The notes under the pieces: generated by a model
The model's input: the letters and a program-made list of their open reading frames with translations, nothing else
Databases searched by the model: none
Told to the model about the DNA's origin: nothing
Translations under genes and position numbers: made by a program
Part shown: positions 1 to 5,873 of the stretch, piece by piece
How the letters are laid out: the number at the start of each line of letters is the position of its first letter
Position numbering within the stretch: position 1 is the first letter of the stretch
Assembly: GCA_031277355.1 (NCBI GenBank)
Contig: JAITMN010000181.1
Coordinates: 1-7,173 of the forward strand
DNA from: Nevskiaceae bacterium
Lineage (GTDB): Bacteria; Pseudomonadota; Gammaproteobacteria; Steroidobacterales; Steroidobacteraceae
Reading direction: 5' to 3'
DNA: 7,173 nt

Positions 1-347
1 GGCACGCGGCGCGAACTCAACGCACGCGAAGCCTGTTCCAGATGATCCAGCGATCCTTCGAAGCGATCCGGCTCGGTGAGCACCGACACCGCCGCAGCGC
101 CCGCTTCGGCATAACCGCCCACGCGCGCGCCGACATCCTCTTCACCGCCGCGCAACTGACCCACCGCAGGCGAACGCAGTTTCACTTCGGCAATCACATC
201 AAAGCCGCGCGATGACAACACCAGCGGCGGCGGCGGCGGCGCAGATTCAGCCCAGCGCAGCAGTTCGCCCTCGCCCATCACACGCCGCGCCTGCATCACG
301 CGCGCGCGGCTGGACTCGGCCATCGACGCCAGAAAATCCCCGCTCAT
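1..347 (-). CDS. trpC: Indole-3-glycerol phosphate synthase, N-terminal part (cut by window edge)
   Basis: TrpC closes the ring of carboxyphenylamino-deoxyribulose phosphate to give indole-3-glycerol phosphate, in the cytoplasm. About 115 residues are visible before the window ends. The family hallmark IAEVKLRSP lies at residues 52-60: E54 and K56 correspond to the conserved Glu and catalytic Lys of the first barrel strand. It is followed by YAEAGAAAVSVLTEPDRFEGS at about 79-99, the usual second conserved block. The ATG shares ATGA with the trpD stop, and no clear Shine-Dalgarno precedes it, so translation is probably coupled to trpD. Two oddities: five consecutive prolines (37-41) ahead of the first strand, and SPA where most relatives have SPS. 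Identity is secure from motif and operon position; the C-terminal half is not visible. Confidence 0.93.
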   Translation of the reverse strand, partial: MSGDFLASMAESSRARVMQARRVMGEGELLRWAESAPPPPPLVLSSRGFDVIAEVKLRSPAVGQLRGGEEDVGARVGGYAEAGAAAVSVLTEPDRFEGSLDHLEQASRALSSRRV

Positions 348-1411
348 CGCGCATTGCCCGATGATGATGCCGCGGCCACATCGCGCGAGAACGCCGCCAG
401 CTTCGCGAGCAACGCGCTGGCGCGACCGTCATCGATGGCCGCGTGCGCCATGCCAATCGCCGTGACCGGATCGGCGGCGCGGCCCGTGACTTCCAACGCC
501 AGCGCAGCGCCCAGCGCCAACGCATCGCGATGCGGCCCGCGTTCCTCGCCGCGCAACACGCGCGTCAACGCAGCGGCGTTGTAGGCGGCATCCCCGCCCA
601 TCAGCGCATCTTCAGCGCAGATGTCGAGACCATAGTCCGCAGGCGTGCGCCGCGATTCGCGCACCTGACCCGGCGTGACATCCAGCAACAAAAACGGCCC
701 CAGCGGCGAAGGTTCATCCCAACCCGCCGCGCCATGAATCACGAACGAGCGCTGCTGCGGCAAGCCCGACAACGCCTGCGCCATCAATCGCGCCGTAGGT
801 TCGTTGTACGCACCGATCACATGAAACGGCGGCGCGGCGGGATTGGACAACGGCCCCAGCACATTGAACACCGTGCGCACACCCAGCGCCGCGCGCACCG
901 GCCCGATGGCCTTCATCGCCGGGTGATAATGCGGCGCGAACAAAAACGTGAACCCCAACCGCGCAAAGGCTTCTGCGGCGCGCGCCGCATCAAGTGGTAT
1001 CGGCAAGCCCAAGGCTTCAAGCACATCGGCGCTGCCCGCGCGACTGGACACCGAGCGATTGCCGTGTTTGATCACCGGCAGGCCGCAGGCCGCTGCCAGC
1101 AACGACGCGCCGGTGGAAAGATTGAAGCTGCCCGATTTGTCACCACCCGTGCCCACGATATCCACGCTGCCGGTGGTGTCGGCGATATCCGGCCGCCGCG
1201 CCAGCAAGCGCATGCCCAATGCAAAGCCGCGCAGTTCCTCCGGCGTCGCACCCTTCGCGCGCACCGCCGCCAGCAACGCGCCGGACAACGCCTGCGGCAA
1301 CTGCTCATCCGTCAGCGCCACCAGCAACGCCTGCGCTTCTTCGGTTGAAAGCCCCTGCCGTTCCAGCAACCGATCCAGAAACCCGCGCAACTGCGGCAGA
1401 TCGGCGCTCAC
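344..1411 (-). CDS. trpD: Anthranilate phosphoribosyltransferase
   Basis: TrpD transfers phosphoribosyl from PRPP to anthranilate, the second committed step of tryptophan synthesis, in the cytoplasm. The chosen GTG start at 1411 gives 355 residues, a usual family length. It sits in a GTGA overlap with the trpG stop and has GGAG (1418-1421) six bases upstream. The same frame is open to 1516, but that extension would lie inside trpG and encodes nothing conserved. Visible motifs: helical N-terminal domain with KGATPEEL (53-60); PRPP/metal-binding GTGGD (87-91); NLST (97-100); KHGN (115-118); SSRAGSADVLEALG (122-135); then HPAMKAIGPVRAALGVRT followed by FNVLGPLSNP, the anthranilate-side region. 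A DEPSP segment follows further on. The stop overlaps the trpC start by four bases. No missing key residue was noticed. Confidence 0.97.
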   Translation of the reverse strand: MSADLPQLRGFLDRLLERQGLSTEEAQALLVALTDEQLPQALSGALLAAVRAKGATPEELRGFALGMRLLARRPDIADTTGSVDIVGTGGDKSGSFNLSTGASLLAAACGLPVIKHGNRSVSSRAGSADVLEALGLPIPLDAARAAEAFARLGFTFLFAPHYHPAMKAIGPVRAALGVRTVFNVLGPLSNPAAPPFHVIGAYNEPTARLMAQALSGLPQQRSFVIHGAAGWDEPSPLGPFLLLDVTPGQVRESRRTPADYGLDICAEDALMGGDAAYNAAALTRVLRGEERGPHRDALALGAALALEVTGRAADPVTAIGMAHAAIDDGRASALLAKLAAFSRDVAAASSSGNAR

Positions 1412-2016
1412 GACGCACTCCGGCGCGGCGCGGTGATCTTCAGGAAATTGCCCATCAACTGCGGGCCCTGCGGCGTCAGCACGCTTTCGGGATGAAACTG
1501 CACGCCCTCGATGCAAAGCTCACGATGCCGCACGCCCATGATCTCGCCCTCTTCGGTCATCGCGGTGACTTCCAGTTCCGCAGGGATCGTCTCCGGTGCG
1601 GCGATCAGCGAGTGATAACGCCCCACTTCGCAGGGCTGCGGCAGCCCTTCAAACAATACGCGGCCATCATGTTTGATCAGTGAAGTCTTGCCGTGCATCA
1701 AGCGCGATGCGCGCACCACATCACCGCCAAACACTTCGACGATGGATTGATGCCCCAGACACACGCCCAGCACCGGCAGCTTGCCGGCAAAGGCGCGGAT
1801 CATGTCCATCGACACACCCGCATCGCGCGGTATGCCGGGGCCGGGCGAGATGCACAGATGCGTGATGTCGAGTTTCAACGCATCGGCAACGCTGATCTCA
1901 TCATTGCGATGCACCTGCACCTGCGCGCCGAGCACGAGAAAGGCCTGCACCAGGTTGTAGGTGAAGGAGTCGTAGTTGTCGATCAGCAGCAGGCGCGGCT
2001 GCGCGGTGTTGCTCAC
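1408..2016 (-). CDS. trpG: Anthranilate synthase component II, glutamine amidotransferase
   Basis: TrpG hydrolyses glutamine and channels ammonia to TrpE for anthranilate formation. It is a 202-residue class I (triad) amidotransferase. Visible motifs: IDNYDSFTYNLVQ (12-24); SPGPGIP (57-63), part of the oxyanion region; the nucleophile elbow GVCLGHQ with Cys86; the HGK segment (108-110); RYHSL (133-137); and QFHPESV with His175 and Glu177 completing the triad. It starts at GTG (2016), not ATG, with AGGAGG at 2021-2026 only four bases upstream. The start overlaps the trpE stop by GTGA. Family members may also serve folate synthesis as PabA. Its place between trpE and trpD makes TrpG the primary assignment, though dual use cannot be excluded. 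Confidence 0.97.
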   Translation of the reverse strand: MSNTAQPRLLLIDNYDSFTYNLVQAFLVLGAQVQVHRNDEISVADALKLDITHLCISPGPGIPRDAGVSMDMIRAFAGKLPVLGVCLGHQSIVEVFGGDVVRASRLMHGKTSLIKHDGRVLFEGLPQPCEVGRYHSLIAAPETIPAELEVTAMTEEGEIMGVRHRELCIEGVQFHPESVLTPQGPQLMGNFLKITAPRRSAS

Positions 2017-3398
2017 AGTCCCTCCTGCGCCAGCAGCAACGCATTTCGCAGCGCCGCGCTCTTTGCATGGATTTCGTCGAATTCATTGGCGGGCACGCTG
2101 TCGGCGACGATGCCTGCGCCGGCCTGATAGCTGTATTCATCGCCCTCGAACACCAGCGTGCGGATCGTGATGGCCTGATCCATGTCGCCCTGCGCGCCGA
2201 AGTAACCGATGGTGCCGCCATACAGACCGCGCTCCACCGGCTCCAATTCCTCGATGATCTGCATGGCGCGCACCTTCGGCGCACCCACCAAAGTGCCTGC
2301 CGGAAATGTTGCCGCAAACAAATCAAAGGCATCGCGATTCGGCGCCAGCACGCCCTGCACGCCGCTGACGATGTGCATCACATGACTGTAGCGTTCGATC
2401 ACACGATAGGGATTCACATGCACCGAACCGGGCAGCGCAACGCGGCCCAGATCGTTGCGTGCAAGGTCCACCAGCATCACATGCTCGGCGTTCTCTTTTG
2501 GATCGGCGAGCAGACGGCGCTCGTTGGCAAGATCGGCTTCAGGATCAGCCATGCGCGGCAAGGTGCCGGCAATGGGACGCAACTCCGCGCGACCGGCGGA
2601 AAGCTTCACCAGCGCTTCGGGCGACGAACCCACCACCGACAGGCCACCCAGACGACAGAAATACATGTACGGCGAGGGATTGATCAGCCGCAGCGCGCGA
2701 TACACCTGAAAGGGATCAAGATCATGCTGACCGCGAAAGCGCGAAGACAGCACCAATTGATACACATCGCCTGCGGCAATGTATTCCTGCGCGCGGCGCA
2801 CACCGGCCATGTATTCATCGCGGCCCAGCGACACAGTGGGCGCGCCGAAGCCGCCGCTGTCGCAGGCAACGCGATATTCACCGCGCAGCGCTGCGATCAC
2901 CTCACGGCGCAACACCTGACGTTCGGCCTCGCTGCCCGCGTGCAGCAACGCGATGCCGCGCGTCAGGTGATCGAACACCAGCAGCGAGCGCGGCGCGACG
3001 TAGTGCAGTATCGGCGCGTCGGGGCGACGCTGATGACGCAGCGGCAACTTCTCGAAGAAGCGCACCACATCGTAGGCGGTGAAGCCCACGAGCCCGCCGG
3101 CCAGCGGCATGCCGGGCAATTCCGGCTGCGGACGCGGCGCGCGGGCCAGCGCATCGCGCAGGCGCGCCAGCAACTCGTTGCGGCTCTCCGGCACCGGGTA
3201 GTGATCGTTGCCGATGGTCAGCGCGCGCGAGTCCAGGCGCACCTCAAGACCGTCGCCGAAGCCGATGAAGGAATAACGCGCCAGACGCTCCCCGCCCTCG
3301 ACGCTTTCGAGCAGGAAGCGCGGCTGGAAGGAGGCGAGCTTGGCGAACGCCGAAACCGGCGTATCGAGGTCACCTGCAATGTCGAAGGGCGGTTTCAG
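2013..3398 (-). CDS. trpE: Anthranilate synthase component I, apparent CTG start
   Basis: TrpE makes anthranilate from chorismate, with ammonia from TrpG; it is the usual target of tryptophan feedback inhibition. In this frame a TAA lies at about 3412-3414. Downstream of it there is no ATG, GTG or TTG until GTG at 3242. Residues encoded before 3242 are clearly TrpE: DLDTPVSAFAKL (10-21), FLLESVEGGE (28-37) and RYSFIG (41-46). The LLES part belongs to the feedback-inhibitor site in known enzymes. I therefore start at CTG 3398, six bases after AGAGGA, giving 461 residues, somewhat shorter at the N-terminus than many TrpE proteins. Later motifs: RPIAGT (anthranilate-type, not PabB-type PIKGT), DPKENAEHVMLVDLARNDLGRV, HVMHIVSGVQG, FPAGTLVGAPKVRAM, GGTIGYFG and YQAGAGIVADS. 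Expression is controlled by the upstream attenuator. Confidence 0.95.
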   Translation of the reverse strand: MKPPFDIAGDLDTPVSAFAKLASFQPRFLLESVEGGERLARYSFIGFGDGLEVRLDSRALTIGNDHYPVPESRNELLARLRDALARAPRPQPELPGMPLAGGLVGFTAYDVVRFFEKLPLRHQRRPDAPILHYVAPRSLLVFDHLTRGIALLHAGSEAERQVLRREVIAALRGEYRVACDSGGFGAPTVSLGRDEYMAGVRRAQEYIAAGDVYQLVLSSRFRGQHDLDPFQVYRALRLINPSPYMYFCRLGGLSVVGSSPEALVKLSAGRAELRPIAGTLPRMADPEADLANERRLLADPKENAEHVMLVDLARNDLGRVALPGSVHVNPYRVIERYSHVMHIVSGVQGVLAPNRDAFDLFAATFPAGTLVGAPKVRAMQIIEELEPVERGLYGGTIGYFGAQGDMDQAITIRTLVFEGDEYSYQAGAGIVADSVPANEFDEIHAKSAALRNALLLAQEGL

Positions 3399-3404
3399 AT
3401 GCGT

Positions 3405-3410
3405 TCCTCT
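3405..3410 (-). promoter_or_regulatory. Ribosome binding site that decides the trpE start
   Basis: AGAGGA on the minus strand lies six bases before the in-frame CTG at 3398. It lies after the trp attenuator terminator and after the in-frame TAA. No ATG, GTG or TTG in any frame lies at an appropriate distance from it, so it is the main evidence for CTG initiation of trpE. Confidence 0.8.
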
Positions 3411-3429
3411 TTAATTTTCCACAGACAAC

Positions 3430-3463
3430 AAAAAACCCATCCCGGTGGCGCCGGAGATGGGTT
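3430..3463 (-). terminator. Intrinsic terminator of the trp attenuator (hairpin 3:4)
   Basis: Read on the minus strand, AACCCATC (3456-3463) pairs perfectly with GATGGGTT (3434-3441). An inner CCGG/CCGG stem closes a CGCCA loop, with a single T bulge. A run of six T follows directly, the first two within the stem. It sits about 30 bases before the trpE start and after the leader peptide, so it acts inside the transcription unit as an attenuator rather than at a gene end. Its 5' arm is shared with an alternative pairing to 3509-3524. Confidence 0.95.
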
Positions 3464-3525
3464 CTGGTTTTGGAATCCTTGAAGCTGCTAGCGCTTTAGG
3501 CAATGACGACCAGTACCCCGCTCCG

Positions 3526-3573
3526 TCAGGAGAGGGGCCACCACCAGCGCAGGCGAGCGAAGGATCGGGTCAT
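3526..3573 (-). CDS. trpL: trp leader peptide (15 residues, three tandem Trp)
   Basis: The short ORF encodes MTRSFARLRWWWPLS followed by TGA. Trp codons 10-12 (TGG three times, 3538-3546) form the sensing site: scarce charged tRNA-Trp stalls the ribosome there and switches the downstream RNA to the antiterminator. The ATG at 3573 has no Shine-Dalgarno (the preceding bases are CTGCCCCC). The nearest promoter-like -10 element ends only six bases upstream, suggesting a leaderless mRNA starting at the AUG itself. The Trp run directly abuts segment 1 of the attenuator, and its stop codon lies in the 1:2 loop, the geometry expected for attenuation. It lies about 127 bases before trpE. The peptide may have no function beyond being translated. 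Confidence 0.95.
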   Translation of the reverse strand: MTRSFARLRWWWPLS

Positions 3574-3579
3574 GGGGGC

Positions 3580-3609
3580 AGTATGGCCAAAGGCCGGCCG
3601 CGCCGTCAA
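3580..3609 (-). promoter_or_regulatory. Probable trp operon promoter
   Basis: On the minus strand, TTGACG (3604-3609, five of six to the sigma-70 -35 consensus) is followed after 18 bases by CATACT (3580-3585, four of six to the -10). Six bases later comes the A of the trpL ATG, the usual distance to a transcription start. It fits within the 67 bases between the upstream gene's stop and trpL. The spacer contains GGCC-TTT-GGCC ending on the -10 element. No TrpR-operator-like sequence was recognised. Confidence 0.65.
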
Positions 3610-3640
3610 GGAAAGCGCGGGGGACGCCGCTGCCGCCTGC

Positions 3641-4705
3641 CTACTGCCACTCCACATACCCTTCCTTGATCGCCATTTCGCTGTCCATGCGAAACCCGGT
3701 GCTGAAATACGGCCGCGAGCCATAGGGCACCGACGTGAACACCGCCTCCACCTGACTGATGCCTTCCTCATCGACGGTGAAGGCTTCATGCACACCCAGC
3801 GTCGTGGGCATCGTGTCGCGGACCACGACGGTGCGCCCATCGTTGGTCTGATAGCTGCGGATGTAGGCCGAGTTCTGATGATCGAAGTACACGCCCGCCA
3901 CCACCACCTGACGCTCCAGGTCCACCGCGAGGATGCGGCGGCTGCGCAGACGGTTGTCGTTGCGGTGATAGCCCTTGGCGATACCCTCGATGCAACTGTA
4001 GTTCTGGCTGCTGGGCTCGCGGCCCGGCTGCAACGGCACGTTCGACGTGGGCACGCCGTCTTCGAGGCGATGGCACTTGCTGGAGAAGATCGGCGGCTGA
4101 TCGCCGCGATTGTCTTCGATGCCGGTGAAGTAGGTGTTGACGATGTTCATCAACTCCTCACGCGAGCGGCGCTTCTCCGGCGGCACGGTGGTGGTGAACT
4201 CGGGCCGTGGCGTGTCGCCCAGCACGTCGGTGGGCGCGCCGCCGCCCGAACTGGGCAAACGGCGCTGCGCCACGATCACTTCGATCTCGGTGATCTGCCT
4301 GGCGAAGACCTTCAGCCGCGTGGTGACCAGCACCGGCGCGCCGTTTTCCAGCATCTTCGAAAAGAACACGATCGAGCCCCATTGAGGATCGGAGACATAC
4401 ATCCGGTATTTTTCCGCACCGGTGGCGTTCATGAAGAAGCCGTCGGGTATCGGCAGTTCAAAGCCATTCTCCGAATAGCGCACGCCCTTGGACAGCGGCA
4501 GCATCTTCGGATCATGCGCGATGACGGCCTTGACGAATTGCTCGGCAAAGCCTTCCAGGCAAGCCCGATCGCAATCGCCCGTGCCAACGGCCGGCGGCGC
4601 CACGCGGCCAACCTGCGCGGCCGCCGGTGTTGCCAGCGTCAATCCCGCCACCGCGAACAGCGCAAGCGCCGCTGCGGATGCAAAACCGGCGTACTTGTTC
4701 TTCAT
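3641..4705 (-). CDS. Secreted DUF8021-like protein, paralog A (promoter-distal copy)
   Basis: Function unknown. The 354-residue protein begins with a Sec signal peptide: basic start, hydrophobic residues 8-25, and a probable cleavage TPAAA|Q after residue 30. The mature chain has four cysteines, C45 and C49 (CDRAC), C211 (SSKCHRLE) and C238 (YSCIEG), suited to two disulfides outside the cytoplasm. The order CDRACL, HDP..LPL, ENG (79-81), DPQWGS, TTRLKV (128-133) and ITEIE (138-142) recalls, from memory, the DUF8021 family. The second half, with SREELMNIVNTYF, RLRSRRILAVD (252-262) and EEGISQVEAVF, parallels the first, suggesting two NTF2/SnoaL-like modules; this fold is inferred. ATG 4705 lies 12 bases after the stop of paralog B, with a modest AAGAGAG site, so the two are probably co-transcribed. 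No terminator is evident after its TAG. Confidence 0.93.
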   Translation of the reverse strand: MKNKYAGFASAAALALFAVAGLTLATPAAAQVGRVAPPAVGTGDCDRACLEGFAEQFVKAVIAHDPKMLPLSKGVRYSENGFELPIPDGFFMNATGAEKYRMYVSDPQWGSIVFFSKMLENGAPVLVTTRLKVFARQITEIEVIVAQRRLPSSGGGAPTDVLGDTPRPEFTTTVPPEKRRSREELMNIVNTYFTGIEDNRGDQPPIFSSKCHRLEDGVPTSNVPLQPGREPSSQNYSCIEGIAKGYHRNDNRLRSRRILAVDLERQVVVAGVYFDHQNSAYIRSYQTNDGRTVVVRDTMPTTLGVHEAFTVDEEGISQVEAVFTSVPYGSRPYFSTGFRMDSEMAIKEGYVEWQ

Positions 4706-4717
4706 GTTTTTTCTCTC

Positions 4718-5782
4718 TTATTCGTATTCGATGAAGCCGTCGATGCGCGTCTGTTCGCTATCCATCTGAAAACCCGTGCTGAAATACGGCCGCATGCCAT
4801 AGGGCACGGTCGTCATGATGGCTTCGACCTGGCTGATGCCTTCCTCGTCGATCTGGAACGCCTCGTGGATGTTCAGCGTTGCCGGCGAGGTGTCATTCAC
4901 GCGCACCGGCGTGCCATCGTTGGCGGTGTAGGTGCGGATGCGCTCATCGTTCAGGTGATCGAAATACACCGCCGCCAGCACGACCTGACGCTCCACGTCC
5001 ACCGCCATGATGCGGCGATTGCGCAGACGGTTGTCGTTGCGATGGTAGCCGTTGGCGATGCCCTGGATGCAGGTGTAGTTACGGCTGCTGCGCTGACCGC
5101 CCGGCGGCACCGGCACATTGGACGTGGCCGCGCCGTTTTCCAGGCGATGACACTTGCTGGAGAAAATCGGCGGCTTCTTGCCGACGTTGTTCTCGATGCC
5201 GGTGAAATAGGTGTTGACGATCTTCATCAACTCCTCGCGCGAGCGGCGCTTCTCGGGCGGCACGATGGTGGTGAACTCGGGACGCGGCGCATCGCCCAGC
5301 ACGTCGGGCTGAATGTTGTTCGGATCGCGCGTGCGAAATTCCTTGCCGACGATGCTTTCGATCTCCACGATCTGGCGGTTGTACACACGCAGGCGCGTGG
5401 TCAGCAGCGAGGGCACATGGTTCTCTTCAACCTTCGCGAACACGCCGATCGAACCCCAATCGGGGTCCACCACATACATGCGATACGTGCCGGCCTTCGT
5501 CGCGTTGTAGAAGAAGCCATCGGGGATGGGCAGTTCCACGCCGTTCTCCGAATACTTGGCGTTCTTCGCCAGCGGCAACTTGCTCGGATCATGCGCCACC
5601 ATCGCGGCGATCACTTTCTCGGCCAGGTCGATCAGACAGGCGCGGTCGCAATCGCCGCTGCCCACATTCACCGGCGCAACGCGCCCCACCTGCGCCAAAG
5701 CCGGGGTCGGCGCCAGCGCCACACCCCCAACCAATAATGCCGCTACGACGCCCAGCAGACGCCCTTTGACCAGACTCTTCAT
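4718..5782 (-). CDS. Secreted DUF8021-like protein, paralog B (promoter-proximal copy)
   Basis: Function unknown; 354 residues, the same length as its neighbour and alignable without gaps. A hand count over the first 117 mature residues gives about 65 percent identity. The signal peptide has a KSLVKGR basic start, hydrophobic residues about 9-24 and probable cleavage PALA|Q after residue 30. The mature protein has the same four cysteines (C45, C49, C211, C238), the same ENG, TTRLRV, EKRRSREEL and YHRNDNRLRNRRIMAVD blocks, and a final GFIEYE. The ATG at 5782 is chosen because AAGGAG (5791-5796) lies eight bases upstream and the signal peptide begins there. The frame stays open further upstream, but that extension is antisense to the divergent ATPase gene. 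It is first in a two-gene operon reading toward trp. The most variable stretch between copies is residues 146-159. Confidence 0.94.
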   Translation of the reverse strand: MKSLVKGRLLGVVAALLVGGVALAPTPALAQVGRVAPVNVGSGDCDRACLIDLAEKVIAAMVAHDPSKLPLAKNAKYSENGVELPIPDGFFYNATKAGTYRMYVVDPDWGSIGVFAKVEENHVPSLLTTRLRVYNRQIVEIESIVGKEFRTRDPNNIQPDVLGDAPRPEFTTIVPPEKRRSREELMKIVNTYFTGIENNVGKKPPIFSSKCHRLENGAATSNVPVPPGGQRSSRNYTCIQGIANGYHRNDNRLRNRRIMAVDVERQVVLAAVYFDHLNDERIRTYTANDGTPVRVNDTSPATLNIHEAFQIDEEGISQVEAIMTTVPYGMRPYFSTGFQMDSEQTRIDGFIEYE

Positions 5783-5806
5783 GGTTTTATCTCCTTGCAG
5801 AATTCT

Positions 5807-5865
5807 TTGATGCCCGCTTCGGGTGACTTTATCAGGACATCGGCTGCCCAGCCATTCGGTAGAAT
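5807..5865 (+). promoter_or_regulatory. Candidate promoter(s) for the ATPase unit
   Basis: Two alternatives are visible. TTGATG (5807-5812), 17 bases, then TATCAG (5830-5835) has four to five matches per element and would start transcription near 5842. Alternatively TAGAAT (5860-5865, five of six to the -10 consensus), without a good -35, would start transcription at about 5872-5874, on the ATG of the small upstream ORF. An inverted repeat GGCTG-CC-CAGCC (5842-5853) lies between them. Any promoter for the divergent secreted-protein operon must also lie in 5783-5873, but I could not pick one convincingly. Confidence 0.4.
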
Positions 5866-5873
5866 CCCCGCCC

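Larger units (their letters stand above)
3430..3573 (-). promoter_or_regulatory. trp operon leader: ribosome-mediated transcription attenuator
   Basis: The leader contains all four classic segments. Segment 1, CCCCTCTCC (3529-3537), starts right after the three Trp codons and pairs with GGAGCGGGG (3516-3524) with one mismatch across nine; the trpL stop lies in the loop. Segment 2 extended, GGAGCGGGGTACTGGT (3509-3524), pairs with segment 3, ACCAGAACCCATCTCC (3453-3468), at 13 of 16 positions: the antiterminator. Segment 3 alternatively forms the terminator with segment 4 (3434-3441). A ribosome stalled on Trp codons would cover segment 1 and free 2:3, allowing trpE expression. With charged tRNA-Trp, 1:2 and 3:4 form and transcription stops. 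Stopped transcripts would be a small RNA of about 144 bases if transcription starts at 3573. Confidence 0.93.
3641..5782 (-). repeat. Tandem gene duplication, two units of 1065 bases
   Basis: The two coding sequences, 3641-4705 and 4718-5782, are each exactly 1065 bases and are separated by 12 bases. They share long near-identical DNA blocks, for example around 4067-4095 and 5141-5170 and around 4145-4200 and 5225-5275. No indel is needed in the protein alignment. This is a diverged direct tandem duplication, not a recent identical copy. Confidence 0.9.

Noticed and set aside
443..1348. A 301-codon plus-strand frame opposite trpD
   Set aside because: It is Arg- and Gln-rich antisense sequence; trpD is unambiguous on the other strand.
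1412..1516. Longer trpD start at 1516
   Set aside because: It would overlap trpG by over 100 bases and adds non-conserved residues. GTG 1411 has GGAG at proper spacing and the same 4-base overlap design as the other junctions.
3240..3242. GTG at 3242 as the trpE start
   Set aside because: It would delete the conserved DLDTP, LLES and RYSFIG segments that are encoded in frame upstream, and it lies far from the AGAGGA site.
2013..3398. Assignment of the chorismate enzyme as PabB (aminodeoxychorismate synthase)
   Set aside because: The sequence has PIAGT rather than PIKGT, it is followed by trpG-trpD-trpC, and it is preceded by a Trp-codon attenuator.
3434..3463. The attenuator hairpin as a plus-strand or bidirectional terminator
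   Set aside because: On the plus strand the stem is followed by CTGGTTTTGG, a weak U-tract, and no plus-strand gene precedes it.
2067..3482. A 471-codon plus-strand frame opposite trpE
   Set aside because: It is a compositional shadow of trpE, with no family motif, and it overlaps the attenuator.
3503..5737. A 744-codon open frame on the plus strand across both secreted-protein genes
   Set aside because: It is the antisense frame of the duplicated genes. It is rich in His, Arg and Ala, has no recognisable domain, and repeats internally only because the real genes are duplicated. The minus-strand frames have signal peptides, binding sites and conserved motifs.
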